64,000 nt of DNA, taken from positions 27,810,056 through 27,874,055 of the forward strand of contig OZ026624.1 of the NCBI GenBank assembly GCA_964020975.1. The letters run 5' to 3'. The notes beneath the pieces are model-generated. The model had not been told where the DNA came from and did no database searches. It saw nothing but the letters and a program-made list of their open reading frames with translations. Origin of the DNA: Hermodice carunculata (taxonomy: Eukaryota; Annelida; Polychaeta; Eunicida; Amphinomidae). The position numbers were made by a program, and so were the translations under genes. Positions 1 through 13,400 of the stretch are shown one piece after another (the stretch's first letter is position 1; each line of letters starts with the position of its first letter).

Positions 1-135
1 CTTAATGCAATTTTGTGGATAAAATTGCTAGTTTTACAACTTTGTGCTAAAAGATTTATTACATAAACCTCTTACAATTTTGTGCTCAAAATTGATAATA
101 GATTTAATTCTGTGAGTTTTTTTTTTTTATGTTAA

Positions 136-224
136 GAACGAGCGGGACTCGAACCTGCAACCTCTAGCACCAGTCGCTTCGCTCAAATGGGAAACGCACA
201 TATCCACTCACCAAATCCTCATTC
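136..224 (-). repeat. tRNA-like sequence, probable SINE head
   Basis: Read on the minus strand, this 89-base stretch has paired ends (GAATGAG with CTCGTTC), an A-box-like TTTGGTGAGTGG and a B box GGTTCGAGTCC inside a T-arm-like hairpin. The length would suit a long-variable-arm tRNA. However, a clearly related sequence with the same TTTGGTG, GTTTCCCATTT and AAGGTTGCTGGTTCGAG blocks lies at 63283-63375, so a tRNA-derived SINE head is more likely than a working tRNA gene. I could not fold a convincing anticodon arm. What is seen: the Pol III box motifs and the paired ends. SINE origin is inference. Confidence 0.4.
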
Positions 225-521
225 TTAAAAAGAATGGTTTGATGGAAGTAGTTATGTGGGAGTGCCACATCAACACAGTTATGCAGTATATTTACTCAGT
301 CGGCATTTATTTCCAGAATCTGGGACTTTAAATATAATTTCACCCAGAGTTACTGTATTATATTGTTTCAGTTCCATGTTTTGACTTCATTTATGTGATA
401 TTTGCTTATATTTTTGTGTACATTGTATCAATTTGTGATTTTGTCCACGAAATTGATAAAATTGAACAATTTTGTTCACAAAATCAGGATGTAACACTTC
501 ACATCCCATAACCAAGTGCCA
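225..521. other. no recognised feature
   Basis: AT-rich sequence between the tRNA-like block and a worn MITE. I see no exon with splice sites on either strand and no repeat that recurs elsewhere in the window. Confidence 0.5.
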
Positions 522-700
522 TTAGTACAATGTGGTCCTGACAAATACAGAATTTTGAAGGTATCGCATCAACTGGGACCTGTTTATGTTGGGGCTATTG
601 AACACACAGTGACCAATATTTTTGTATGACCACATAAATGAGAGACCACCTGTCTTCAAAGACCACCCATTTAGGATACTATACAAAGTTATTTTCATTT
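522..700. repeat. worn TA-flanked MITE of the CAGTGGTC family
   Basis: The phrases GTGGTCCTG, TGAGAGACCACCTGTC and AAAGACCACCCATTTAGG match the inner repeats of the CAGTGGTC/GACCACTG MITE family seen many times downstream (for example 19086-19268). The ends are too diverged to fix exactly. A second scrap, with AGGTGGCCTTTTGAAACAGAGGCC, follows near 750-775. Confidence 0.4.
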
Positions 701-811
701 CATTCATGCCTGCTATGAAACTTTTGTGATCACAATTTGGGGATCCCTACAGGTGGCCTTTTGAAACAGAGGCCACTATTACACACGTCATACACAATGT
801 GATGCACTTAC

Positions 812-857
812 AGTTTTCTGTTCTTTGGCATTGGAGCATTTGGAAGTCTATCTTCTC
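812..857 (-). CDS. DUS2: DUS2 coding exon 2 (partial gene)
   Basis: On the minus strand, a TTGCAG acceptor precedes this 46-base exon and GTAAGT follows it. It starts in phase 0 directly after exon 1 and reads EKIDFQMLQCQRTEN plus one base. That aligns with the segment of human DUS2 just after DIVYCE (ELIDLKMIQCKRVVN in human, recalled from memory). It belongs to the first part of the TIM-barrel dihydrouridine synthase domain. I could not find the next exon, expected to encode a VDFVAPDD-like stretch, between bases 1 and 811, so that intron probably runs off the window. Confidence 0.85.
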
Positions 858-1393
858 CTGCAATTGAATACAACAATATACTTTCACACACTTAACCAAT
901 TAAGAGTAACAGAGGACACTATGGACATCATATTCACATATACCAGTACACCATATCAGTCCTTCAGAGCATTAGCATCCCTGTCCCTGCTCCCCCCCCC
1001 CCCCCCCAGCAGCCCATCCTACTCTCTGCTGCAGAGAAAGTTAACAAGTAATCCTTGATGCTCTATCATTAAAATGGTACCCTTTTACAGTATCATAGCT
1101 ATATATACATGTATGTGTGCAAACTAAAGGTGAACAGTTGAAAATTCATATCACTTTGAAAATAATTGAAATACCCGACCAAAACGAACAAACTATTTGG
1201 ATAAGTAACATGTATTATGGAAAAGTTAATTATGTAAGCTGATCTTAAATCTAGATAAATATACATCACACAGGGACTAATACAGAATATGTATAATAAA
1301 TTAAGATAAAAAAAGTACTGACATTTTGAAGCCCCGCTGCCGCACATGCATTCACAGCAGAGAATACTCTGGATTGTTTACGGGTCTTTTTTA

Positions 1394-3270
<1,877 letters not shown>

Positions 3271-3274
3271 CTTA

Positions 3275-3525
3275 TTACTCTTCCAATGGCCAGTGCGACT
3301 TAAGTCAAACTATTTAACATGAACTACTCTGAATTATAATAATGGTGTCTAGATTCATGTTCCTTGTAAAAAGACCTTTCATTCAAATACAAGCATGCTT
3401 AAAGTTACATAGAATATAATAGTCCAGGTCAACAGCTTTTCCCGGCGCACTTTAGGCGCAATAAGGCCAAAGTGCGCCGAGGAAACCTGTTGACTCAGCC
3501 CAAAATGTTACACTGAAAGAGTTAA
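3275..3525. repeat. TTAA-ended MITE with internal palindrome
   Basis: The right end reads ACTGAAAGAGTTAA, and the centre (about 3427-3492) is an inverted repeat that pairs GTCAACAGCTTTTCCCGGCG with CGCCGAGGAAACCTGTTGAC. These match the TTAACTCTTTCAGTGCCAA family at 28000, 29281, 34097 and 41442. The left end is worn. Confidence 0.65.
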
Positions 3526-4272
3526 CCTGGTTTTTGCTATATAACCTGGTTTTTGCTGTATAGCTATTAATGCAAATTTATATATTGTTTTCTCAAAAAC
3601 TGTTCAGAAGGTCTTCCTCAACATGCTCAAACTCAGTCATAGTCGTCTTGTCACGACTTTGGGCTAAAACAAGCATGTTATAAGAACCATTACACGTGTG
3701 TAGCATTCCTTTCTTTCTCCCCCTCCCTCCATTACTTCTTTCTTTCTTTCTTCAACAACATACTTCTAAATTCTGGTAATCAGAGGCATTTCAAATTTTA
3801 AGCCTTCAGTTGGCTCAAAACTCTGTTAAATAGTGCCAGATAGTGAAATGTAAGAACCGTGTGCTCGAATAACTTAACCCTGAGTCATTGAACAATTCGA
3901 AAGTTTTCATTGATGGTAGAATTCTTGTTCCAAAAAGTCTAACTACTTCGAAACTGTTATATCCTGTCTCCACTGCTCAGAAAGTCAAAAGTGCTGTCAT
4001 TCATTAAACTGTCTCTGAAGAGGATCTCAAAATTTTGATTTTAATGTAATCTGTACTAGAAAACTATTCAAAGGACTCTTTTATCCTGAAATTGTCATGA
4101 ATATAAAATTGTGAAGAATTGTGGTTTAGTTCGTTTATTAAGACCGAGGGTATTGAAAAAAAAAAAAAAAAGCACGTGACATCCTGGCTGTAAATAGCGA
4201 ATATTTCTTTGAAAAGTATTTCTATAAGAAAACTTTATTGGTGCTTCATGATGATGATGATGAAGGAGGAGG

Positions 4273-4487
4273 AAGAGAAGAAGAAGAAGAAGAAGAAGAA
4301 GAAGAAGAAGAAGAAGAAGAAGAAGAAGAAGAAGAAGAAGAAGAAGAAGAAGAAGAAGAAGAAGAAGAAGAAGAAGAAGAAGAAGAAGAAGAAGAAGAAG
4401 AAGAAGAAGAAGAAGAAGAAGAAGAAGAAGAAGAAGAAGAAGAAGAAGAAGAAGAAGAAGAAGAAGAAGAAGAAGAAGAAGAAGAAG
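4273..4487. repeat. (GAA)n microsatellite, about 71 units
   Basis: An essentially uninterrupted GAA/TTC tract of about 215 bases, preceded by GATGATGATGAAGGAGG. Long open frames of poly-Glu, poly-Lys or poly-Arg across it are artefacts of the repeat. Confidence 0.97.
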
Positions 4488-4489
4488 GA

Positions 4490-4960
4490 AAGCGGTCTTG
4501 TATCACTATTATGACCAATTCGGAACCAATAAAATATGGCCATAAATCTTCAGTTTACCATTTTAGTGCAATAGAGTGCAAACTACAGGCATTCTAGGTT
4601 TGTTTTTTTTTTTTTTTTTGCCTTATAAATAACAATATTTTTTTAATGTCTTTCAGACGCAGAAATATACCATTTATGTTCAGAAAAGGGTATTGCACGT
4701 CATCAGGTCTCGGAACACAATCACATTAATGTATTTTGGGCATAGTTTGAAGATTGGCTTAATAAGCACTATCCACAGAATGTTACATGTTTAATTTCAA
4801 AAGATGTTGGTTTTTTTGTTTTGCTTTTTTTTTGTTTTGTTTTGTCTTTTGTTTTTTATTTGATGAATACCCGCACAAATATATTAAAATGTAGTTTTGT
4901 CTATCCCTTGCCAAATATTATATACATGAAAGTTTTATAAAAAAAAGTTTCATTTGCTAA
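4490..4960. other. no recognised feature; homopolymer T runs
   Basis: AT-rich sequence with T runs at about 4602-4619 and a TTTTG-rich stretch at 4810-4860. No exon or repeat family recognised. Confidence 0.5.
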
Positions 4961-4968
4961 CTTGCTTA

Positions 4969-5670
4969 AGTATTTTAACAGGGCAAAGCGACTTCATTTC
5001 TAGACCAGATATCACTGCAAATATATGCATTTTTGACCGAAAAAAATACATCATACTCAATTAACCGCGAGGCTTTGCAAAGTCTGTCTGCATCAAATTT
5101 GCTGCATAAATACAAGAATTTTGAACAAAGATGTGTTTTTGTGAAATCTTGGATATATCTTGAAAAATATTTAAGAAAAATGATCAATCTTGTGTTATTA
5201 TGATTCGAATATGTGTATCTACTGAAGCTTTTCGGGGATTTTTCATAAAAAGCATCCTTTATACAAATGTGATACAAATAGGAAAAGCTCCCCTTTTTTA
5301 GTTGTAAAAGTTTGCAAACTCATGATTTTTGATACGCTTAAAACAGCTGATCCTTTTTAGGAAATCTGTGATACCGTTTTGTCCACGAAAATATATTGAG
5401 TTAATTGTCTTTTTTTTTTTATCCAAATCAGATATTAAGTTTAGAGACATATTCACATGAAACTGCCATTTTGGTGCACATACTATTTTTTTAATCAAGA
5501 TCTAAAGTTCAAAACAGTTTTTTGACTGTCAAGTTAACATTAAAAGTATTTGTTCCTTTCTTCATATTGTACTGGGGCTAGAACTTTCAAATTTTACGTA
5601 GCATACAACACTAAAATATCTAAAAACGAACAATATATTTAAAACCGGTTGAACATTACGTACAATATTG
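4969..5670 (+). repeat. Copy 1 of a ~760 bp inverted-repeat element
   Basis: Segments of this stretch align in the same order and orientation with 35504-36267: GGCAAAGCGACTTCATTTCT, the TTGTGAAATCTTGGATAT block, GGGATTTTTCATAA, ACTCATGATTTTTGATAC, TTGTACTGGGGCTAGAA, and the end CTAAAAAC...CCGGTTGAACATTACGTAC. Copy 2 has clear terminal inverted repeats. Here the left end is eroded and the right end keeps GTTGAACATTACGTA. It has no coding capacity, so it would be a non-autonomous DNA transposon. Confidence 0.6.
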
Positions 5671-7300
5671 TACACACAAGGCAAACAGTATATCTTTGAA
5701 TAAAGGCCGTCAAAAAACTTCATAATGCACCTTATTCTAATAAAGATATGTACGTACGTACGTATGTATATGCATGTGCGTGTGTGCGTGTATGTATGTA
5801 TTTATGTACGCATCTATGCGTGTAACAACAGTATTTAATACAATAAGCCCATGTACTGTTTGAACACTATCGAGCGCGACATTCTAACAGCAAAGTCCTA
5901 TTCCGTATCATTCACGGAAAAATTGCATAGTTCTAAATCATTATAGCAAATTAATTTGAGAAAGGAACATATCATGTTCATAAAATTTGGAATTTAGAAG
6001 AAAGTTTTAGGCTTTATTAGCCTTTATAAAATCGGCTCCTCAGCAGAGAACGAGCGCAAGACTTGTCTCGGTGCCATTTATTCCCGGACAAGTCATTCTG
6101 CTAACTGGCGGCACCATGTTCACATTTCAAATACAAACATCCCGAGCTGATGTGTTGCAGAATAAAGCGAATATGATGCTCCTTTGTTAAAAATGTGGCC
6201 CACATCACATAAATATAATGAAACTACTTTTATAAAGAATAAGTCTACACCCAACATTCATGATTAGGCCTACCAAAATAGAATCATAAAACCAATTAAG
6301 TATAATTATGAACATGCTAATTAGGAGCAATATGCTTAAAACATACCACAAGCAAAACACTTTTTAACCAAAGCTTAATTCGTGCTATTCCAAGGATATG
6401 AAAACTTTTAGTTGATTGAAGCACAACATATAGACTGAACAAACTGTTGATCGTTGAAGAAAACCAAAGAAACATTCAGTCTCAAAAAGGTTTAATTCTG
6501 AACTGTTGGAAAGACACACAAACACTGAATGTACAGTAATTAGTTAATAAGTGTAGCTATTGGTTATGAATAGTCAGTGGGGTTTTTTTCAAGAAACGTA
6601 CAAATATACCATCTCTTAAAACATTAGGATCTTTCAATATAAATTTTCGAATGAAATTATTTTGACAAATCATAGATTCTGTAAAATCGGAACATTGTAC
6701 AAAAGATAGTCCACTTTCCATATTTCGTAGGGAGTAGAATGAATAGAATAACTGTTCAGTTTTTTTTTATGTTTATGTATTTCAGAATGGTTAGTTTGAT
6801 GGGTTTAGAATACGTAGTTACTGTTACATGTACCTTGTCATTACTCCGTGTGTATAGGAAAGAAATGTCTTTGGAGGTGTTATCAAAACAACTGTAAACC
6901 TTCCATTGAGCTTTTCAAAAGTATATTCCGAGAAATACAAAACATGAAATCTGAAATTGCTGTAAAGAGAATAAAACTGCGGAAGAACATTCTGATAAAT
7001 GAAAAGGCTTTATTTTGCTGATAATCGCGCACAGTTAGTTATCAAATAGAGATACTATAAGTTAAGACAATAAAATCTTGTACTGGAATGTAGGCCTATA
7101 CAAGGTCTTAAATATTGGGGTATAAGGTTGAAATCACACAGTGTATTGTGTCGTCAAAAAAAAGAACAAAAACAAAAAAACAAAAACCAAAAACAAAAAC
7201 AAAACAAAAAAAACACACAAACAAACAACAAAACATAAAAGTTTATTTATTTCCATAATTAATCCTCCACACATAATAGCCATTATCTCTTTAAATGTTG
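5671..7300. other. no recognised gene; GTAC/TGTA-rich and CAAAA-rich patches
   Basis: Contains a short degenerate TACG/TGTA tract at about 5750-5815 and a CAAAAA-rich tract at about 7158-7232. I see no spliced coding exon on either strand and no element related to others in the window. Confidence 0.45.
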
Positions 7301-7305
7301 CCTTA

Positions 7306-7443
<138 letters not shown>

Positions 7444-7689
7444 GTAAATAACACACTCGCTCTGGCTATCGACATCAATTGCCAAGGCCCTAGCCCTAGG
7501 GTCAACCTAGTCCTGCAGTTATTTCTCAAATATTGGTAAACGTTTTTGTCTTTACGCCGAAAATATTATGTTTTAATGCACATAATCGACAATTATTAGC
7601 TTATTTTTATGTTTTACAAAAAAGCGCTTGTCAACATCAAGGAACATAATTTGTTACAATATCAATTCTTTCCATTTCCAAATTTATGA

Positions 7690-7792
7690 TTCTTGTTTTT
7701 TATTTCGGTCAGTACGCATGCACCATGAGGATTTCCGGTTTGGCGGCACGTTTCCGATTTCAATCATTTTGCTGAACTGCCGGTTAAATTGG
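7690..7792 (+). promoter_or_regulatory. Candidate NUP93 promoter / 5' leader exon
   Basis: A locally CpG-rich stretch holds GTACGCATGCACC, an ETS-like ATTTCCGGTTTGG and a second TTTCCG. It is followed by a good donor (ATTGG|GTGAGAAAA) at 7793. The first NUP93 coding exon opens with a splice acceptor at 10244, five bases before the ATG, so a non-coding leader exon must exist upstream; this is the best candidate I could see. ETS and NRF1-type sites are common in housekeeping promoters. This is inference and could be wrong. Confidence 0.25.
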
Positions 7793-8490
7793 GTGAGAAA
7801 ATTATTTGCATTCAATTTGTTTCCTGTGCCAAGGGTGACCAATAATTTAGATGCTTAACTTTCTTGTGTTGGTGCATTAATATGAAAGCAATTACAGACT
7901 GCCTTGTGGTTATCACATTGACTTCAATCCGAGTCCGAGTGGTGATGTTGTGCCTCAACTTCCAATGCGAGACAAGTTATAGCAATTTAGCATATGCCAT
8001 ATCACAACAACAGGGGACCCCAGCACCCACTTTTACAACCATGCCATGGCATGGGCACGGACGTAATAATCAGGGCTGAGCTCTTGCCCACCTCAAGGAG
8101 ATAATCTGGGTTGCCTCTGTTTGTTTAACTAATGGACGTCGTACTGTTCACTCGGAACAGAGAACTTGTAGGCGTGAAGCTGCTGTGAACACAGTCGCAG
8201 GAGTTGCCTTTCTGGGGACGTTTTCTGATGATTTAGTGTTTATGGTTGTTGCTGAGGTGGTCAGGGCGACATGGAATTCATGGTTGTGAATAGTTAGTTG
8301 GTGCTCGCTGGGATGCAAAAACAAAAAAAAGTAGACGAAGTGGATATGTTAAAAATGGTTGTGAAAAGAATAGTTGGAAATACTGTTCATACTGGAAAAC
8401 CTAGCTGTATAGAGAATGAAAACGGTTGTGAGATTAGAAGCTTTCCAACATAATGCACATGGTGCACTAGACCTTAAATCTTGACAAATA
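7793..8490. other. no recognised feature
   Basis: Would be part of the first NUP93 intron if the leader exon above is right. No exon or recurring repeat seen. Confidence 0.4.
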
Positions 8491-8491
8491 T

Positions 8492-9218
8492 CAGGGATGT
8501 GCTATAGATGGACTACCAACGGCGGTGCCCCCTTTGTACCATCTATGTTGCCGCTGCTCAAGTGATCGGGTGTTTGAGCGAGCACCTTCAGTGCTGAACA
8601 AACACAACTCCACAGTCCGTGCTGGCCGCTGGCAGTCTCGTGGCCAGGTCACGCAATGAAAGGCAAGAATAATCGCGTCACGGACTGAAATGTGCAAAAA
8701 ATTTTCACCATGTTCCACATTTTAAAGTCAAAATTTAGCGTTACGCCAGACTGAGCTACAAGAAATGAAACCACCATAATGATCCTACCGTCATACACTA
8801 TCCATCTAAAACTACATTTTTTATTGCTAATTACGGTGTAAGGAGTTATTACGCACGCAAGTTGTCTAACTTTCCATCATTTTGGACAGAAAAAAATGCA
8901 AAAACTTACCCGTTTATCGGCCGATTTCAACGAAAAACACATCGATGGACTCGCACGGTTCTAATTCAAACGATGAGACTGGTTACCCACGCATAAAACT
9001 CTCCATTTTGAACTTGGTACAATAGTACACCCGATGTAAGCCTGATGTAAGTAACCCGATACAACTGAACGCGGAAACATAGATGGAACAACAATCGGAC
9101 TGAGCATGGGGGGATTAACTTGAGCGGCGCTGCTGAACACGCTTTGTTGTCGTCGCGCCCAGTTGACCACCAAAGGGATTAGCGCTCCCATTGGTAGTCC
9201 ATCTATAGCACGTCCCTG
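8492..9218. mobile_element. 727 bp non-autonomous DNA transposon with CAGGG termini
   Basis: The two ends are inverted repeats of 28 bases with one mismatch, beginning CAGGGATGTGCTATAGATGG on the left; the right end read inward begins CAGGGACGTGCTATAGATGG. Each arm also carries a subterminal CCATCTATGTT motif in inverted orientation. CAGGG ends are typical of hAT-type elements, which make 8 bp target duplications. The flanks (ACAAATAT on the left, CATATATC on the right) do not give a clean duplication, so the superfamily is uncertain. No transposase is encoded. Base composition is more GC-rich than the surroundings. Confidence 0.75.
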
Positions 9219-9662
9219 CATATATCTACAAAAACCGTCGGGCTGTTACATCATTATGACTGAGATTCAGGACATGGATTTGGTGGGCAGGGTTGTCATC
9301 TAATGCCCAGGAGGCACTGTTATATGCAATAATGATAATAATATTCTTTGGCACTTTGCTTCTCTGCCGTGGTCCTGACTAGCTTAGAAGCTAGTCAGGT
9401 GGCCTCTATTACAAAAAAAAAAACCTCTCGGCCCTTTCCCAGTGTCGCAACTTTGGGCTTGGCATACCCACTTGCCCCTGCTGATGATGCCACCTGGCAG
9501 GGTTGTGGGAGCCCTAATAAGGGCTACCTTCTCCCTTCCCTTCTAAGTTTGCCCTCTATTCTCTTCAGTGACTAACCCTAAGATATTATTCCTACTATCC
9601 TAGCACTGCACCAAGAAACCTTTTACTGACTCTAAATCAACTCTACTTCCTGGAAAATCACC
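9219..9662. other. no recognised gene
   Basis: Contains a small inverted repeat CTGACTAGCTTAGAAGCTAG at about 9376-9395. The sequence from about 9400 to 9660 may be the 3' non-coding part of the minus-strand LINE scrap that follows. Confidence 0.35.
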
Positions 9663-9950
9663 CTACAATCCTAGTATCCATGCTAACCTATCATTCTCTG
9701 CCATGTCCCTTACTTGCTCTAAGCTTTTACACTGCCCATCGCTTGTTCTCCATTGTACAAACAGCTGGTCTCTAAGTGCTCTATAACCTGTACACCATGT
9801 CCTCATATGATCAATGGTCTCATCCACATCCTCCCTACACTTCCCATCACTCCCATTCGTCCACTTCTGTTTCCTCTTCTCCAGATTGATGACTCCTGCT
9901 CTGCCCTGAAACAACAGTCTAGAACCCTTGTAATGTCTATGACATTGATG
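9663..9950 (-). mobile_element. LINE fragment: C-terminal tail of a non-LTR reverse transcriptase
   Basis: On the minus strand an open stretch reads RLLFQGRAGVINLEKRKQKW followed by CREDVDETIDHMRTWC and a GYRALRDQLF segment. This is the pattern of the cysteine-rich tail downstream of non-LTR reverse transcriptases (R-x-G-x-x-N, a Cys pair, D/E-T-I-x-H, then Cys and a Y-x-x-L-R block). Only the tail is present and no catalytic domain was seen, so it is a truncated or eroded copy. Confidence 0.6.
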
Positions 9951-10249
9951 TATGAGCATCATATGAATAAAACAGAATAAAATTATACAGAGACATGGAG
10001 AAAATGGTGCTGACAGTGCTGATAAAGAATATTTTTATGGGGCCATATTTGCCTGAATGGGTTCCTGTTTTTAAGTGATGGTTCAAAGTGTGGGTATCCT
10101 GCTTTGAGAAGGTGACACCTCCATGTATTAACCAAATTTCATGATGATCTGTATGGTAAGATGTTATTTCGGTAAAAGTCTGTATAAACCAGTCACAGAT
10201 CACTGGGTACCTGAATTAAAATGTGTCACATGGTTATGTTGCAGAAACC

Positions 10250-10431
10250 ATGGATGTAGACATGCAGGGGTTCGGAGACCTGGTGCACCAGGCAGAGGAG
10301 CTGACCTCTGACATTGACAGTGGCAGTGAGCTGCCACGTGTTGAGCGGAACCTGCAGCAGATCATGGAGGCGGCAGCCAGACTGTCCTCTAGGACAGCCC
10401 AGGTGGCTCAGGAGAGCACAGATGTCAAGGC
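10250..10431 (+). CDS. NUP93: NUP93 coding exon 1 (residues 1-61)
   Basis: Acceptor TTATGTTGCAG ends at 10244 and the ATG lies at 10250. The exon encodes the amphipathic N-terminal helices known in the family to contact the Nup62 complex ([23 protein letters not shown]). It ends AAG GC before GTAAGT. Confidence 0.96.
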
Positions 10432-13400
10432 GTAAGTAACTTAGTCGTGGTGACAAATGCACATGTTCTTAGTAATGTTCAATGTGGCATTGAAAATTCT
10501 GAATTCTGGGTGAACAAGTATGTTTTTACACGGTCTAGAGAGGGTAACTGCTGAATATCCAGCTTGGTCAAAAAAATTTTTGTGGCCTTGTATTTTGAGA
10601 CCACTTTGCACATGTGATGCAAATAGCTACCCCCCCCCCCCCCCCCCCCCCCCCCGTAAGGTGAGGAAATTCCATCATGGGTGTACTTATCCAAGGACAG
10701 CTGCTTTTGTCTTTTACATGTTATTTTTTTGAATTGTTACTTGTCCTGCATCAATTTTTTCTTATCCCGGACACTAGGACATATGAATTTTATCGCCCTG
10801 GCCAGTCAGTAGCACAGGGCCACTTATAACTTGTTTTATGCCACAGAACATTAAAACATTGGTTGCCCTCTTACAAGCAGCCCCCCACCCTACACACAAG
10901 AGGTCACTTCTTTATACAACAAGACAGTCAAGTATCGCATTTTATGTTCCACCTCAATGGGACAGGGGAGTGAGGGTGTGTGTGTGTGTATGCACTGTAA
11001 CTCTAATATTGAAAAATTATCTTTCTTACTTTCAAACCTGGCAAAATTGCTTCTAGGCATATGTTTCAGAAGAAAGATGCTAGTTTTATTCATAACTGTG
11101 TAGGTCACTGCTGTTGGGGTCCAAGGGGTTTGACATTCCCAGAATATCCCAGAAGCTGGAGGGCCTGAGTGCTGCCAGGACCTTTGAACCACTGGAGCCA
11201 GTGCGTGATACAGACATCCAGGTAAGTGACACTGTCATTGCTGAGTTGTAGATTCCTTCATTGTAAAGTGTGTATAATTTGGTGGGATGCATCAGATGAT
11301 GGTTAAGCATTACTGTTGTTCTACAAACATGATGCATGCATGTGCTAAAATTGTAAGTGTATGTGTATTTATGTTGAGTGATCAGGTGTAGCATGCTCAA
11401 TATTTTTCACTGTGTCTTTTCTCAGGAATTCTCGTTGCATATGCACTGAACATTTCAGAACATGTTGCAACTTTTACATGCTACTGGTATCAATGATATA
11501 AAGCATTCAGGTGGTATACTTGTATAAACACTGTTTTGTGCCAAAACTCTGAAGGCTGACAGTTGTACACGTACATATATTGTGACGTAACTGTTATCCA
11601 TCAAAGGACTAAATCACCAGACATTCACTTTTGTGTTATTGCTGTGTTTGATACAATGTAGATGCTGCTGATTGTCTTTTTCACAGCTTTGGTTTTGTAT
11701 CTCCACAGGGTTTTCTCAGGAATGAAAGAGAGAATGCTTTGCTTGCAACTATAGAACAGACACGTAAAAATGTAAGTATCATAAGTGGTCAATGTTACAA
11801 AGGACAGTGCATGACATTGTAAAGTGTATGCGAATAGTGTATAGTGATCCAAAGCTTTAGCAATCCCTTTAAGAGAGACCACCAGTCCTGGGAGATCATT
11901 TGGTGGAATATCAATGTAGCTGTTTGTTATTTGTAACTGTCAAGAATGACCACTTAAGTCGTTGTTTCTAAAGACCAATCTTAGTACCTCACTTTGTAAA
12001 TTTTGCACTAAAAAAAAAAAAAATATGAAGTCATCAATCACCATTAATGTACTGTGGCTATGCTCCCATAGAATCAGTATGCCACAAGTGTACCTTATAA
12101 AATAATATTGTTCTTATAAACCCACTTCTACTCTATAAATTGCAAAAACCTTTTCCTGATATATACATGTATTTCCTCCGTGACTTTAGAAAGTAGGTCA
12201 AGGTCATCAATATTCTGCAATATAAACTTCTACATATGAAACACATCTGTATCACATTTGTTATCATAAGCCTAAGTCTGTCTCAACATATTGATTTTAG
12301 TGTGTTTTCAATACATTTTGATCCATATCTTCGGTAATATTGCAGGTGGTGCCACCAATTTTCAGTGGGTTTTTTGTCTAATTTTTTTTACCTGATTGAC
12401 ATTCCCATCATTTTTGGTGTTGATTCATTAAAACACTTTGAAAAATAGCATTCTCAAAACTTTCACATCTTGCTCCATATATTATGTAGAGGTGATGCCA
12501 CCAATATCAAACCACCCAAATTTTCATACACTTGATAAGTTCTGAATCATGTTAATCTTTATAGTTTATTCTTGTTGATTTCAAAGCATAAGATTTGTAG
12601 CCTGTAACAAAGCACATGAAAAAAAGAAATGAAAACAAATTGAGGTCCTGTAGCACAAAAGACCTACACAAGTGTTTGAATCGCAATGAAAGGATGTGCA
12701 GCTCCATTGTAAAAATAGTTCACTCTGCTAGTGCATCAGGAAATTTGGTTGTGCTGTCATAAGTTTTACATGTGCCCAATCCTGAAAAAAATAAAACAGA
12801 ATAAGGTATTTCAAAAATATAAATCAGCCTGAATTGCGTTGCAGACCTTTGAAGAGACCGAGCAGCGTCACTGGGAGAGCCTGGAAAATGAGTGGGAGAG
12901 GGAGAAACAGAAGATTTTGAATGCCCTGGTTGGTGCCGCACAGGACGTCTTGGACTTCCCACAGGAATCCCAGGTAGACCTCACTCACCTGAAAGACGTA
13001 GCACACAGCACCACAATAGTGCTGAACCTGATCCAAGCCTTTCAGAACCTGAAAGGGCCAGACCATGGTTGTTATAACAACATAAACCGAGTTTGTGATA
13101 CCTGCTATACAGACTGCCTCCAGTATAATTCTGCATTTTTTTTTTTAGACCACCTGCAGTGTAAAACCACTTTTTACTGCCTGTATGGACAGTCTTAAAA
13201 TATATTCATGTATGGATGTAGAGCATATAATATATTTGCATATTTGCTGTCAAAGTGGACATTTGGTGCTGGAACTCATTTGCAACTTAGAAAGTGTCAA
13301 CAAGAGTACTGATTCATGATGTTAGTCTCCTTTATGACCGTTACTGCAATCATGACAATATCATTCTGGGTGTTTCATTTTATGTAATAAGAAAGGATTG

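Noticed and set aside
136-224. A functional tRNA gene
   Set aside because: Pol III boxes and paired ends are present, but no convincing anticodon arm could be folded and a diverged relative with a SINE-like tail exists at 63283-63390.
1-811. Third DUS2 exon
   Set aside because: I searched the minus strand for the VDFVAPDD / FRTC / FQMGTSD segments of the family and found none; the exon probably lies outside the window.
4209-4597. Poly-Glu, poly-Lys, poly-Ser and poly-Phe open frames
   Set aside because: All are produced by the (GAA)n tract; no flanking sequence looks coding.
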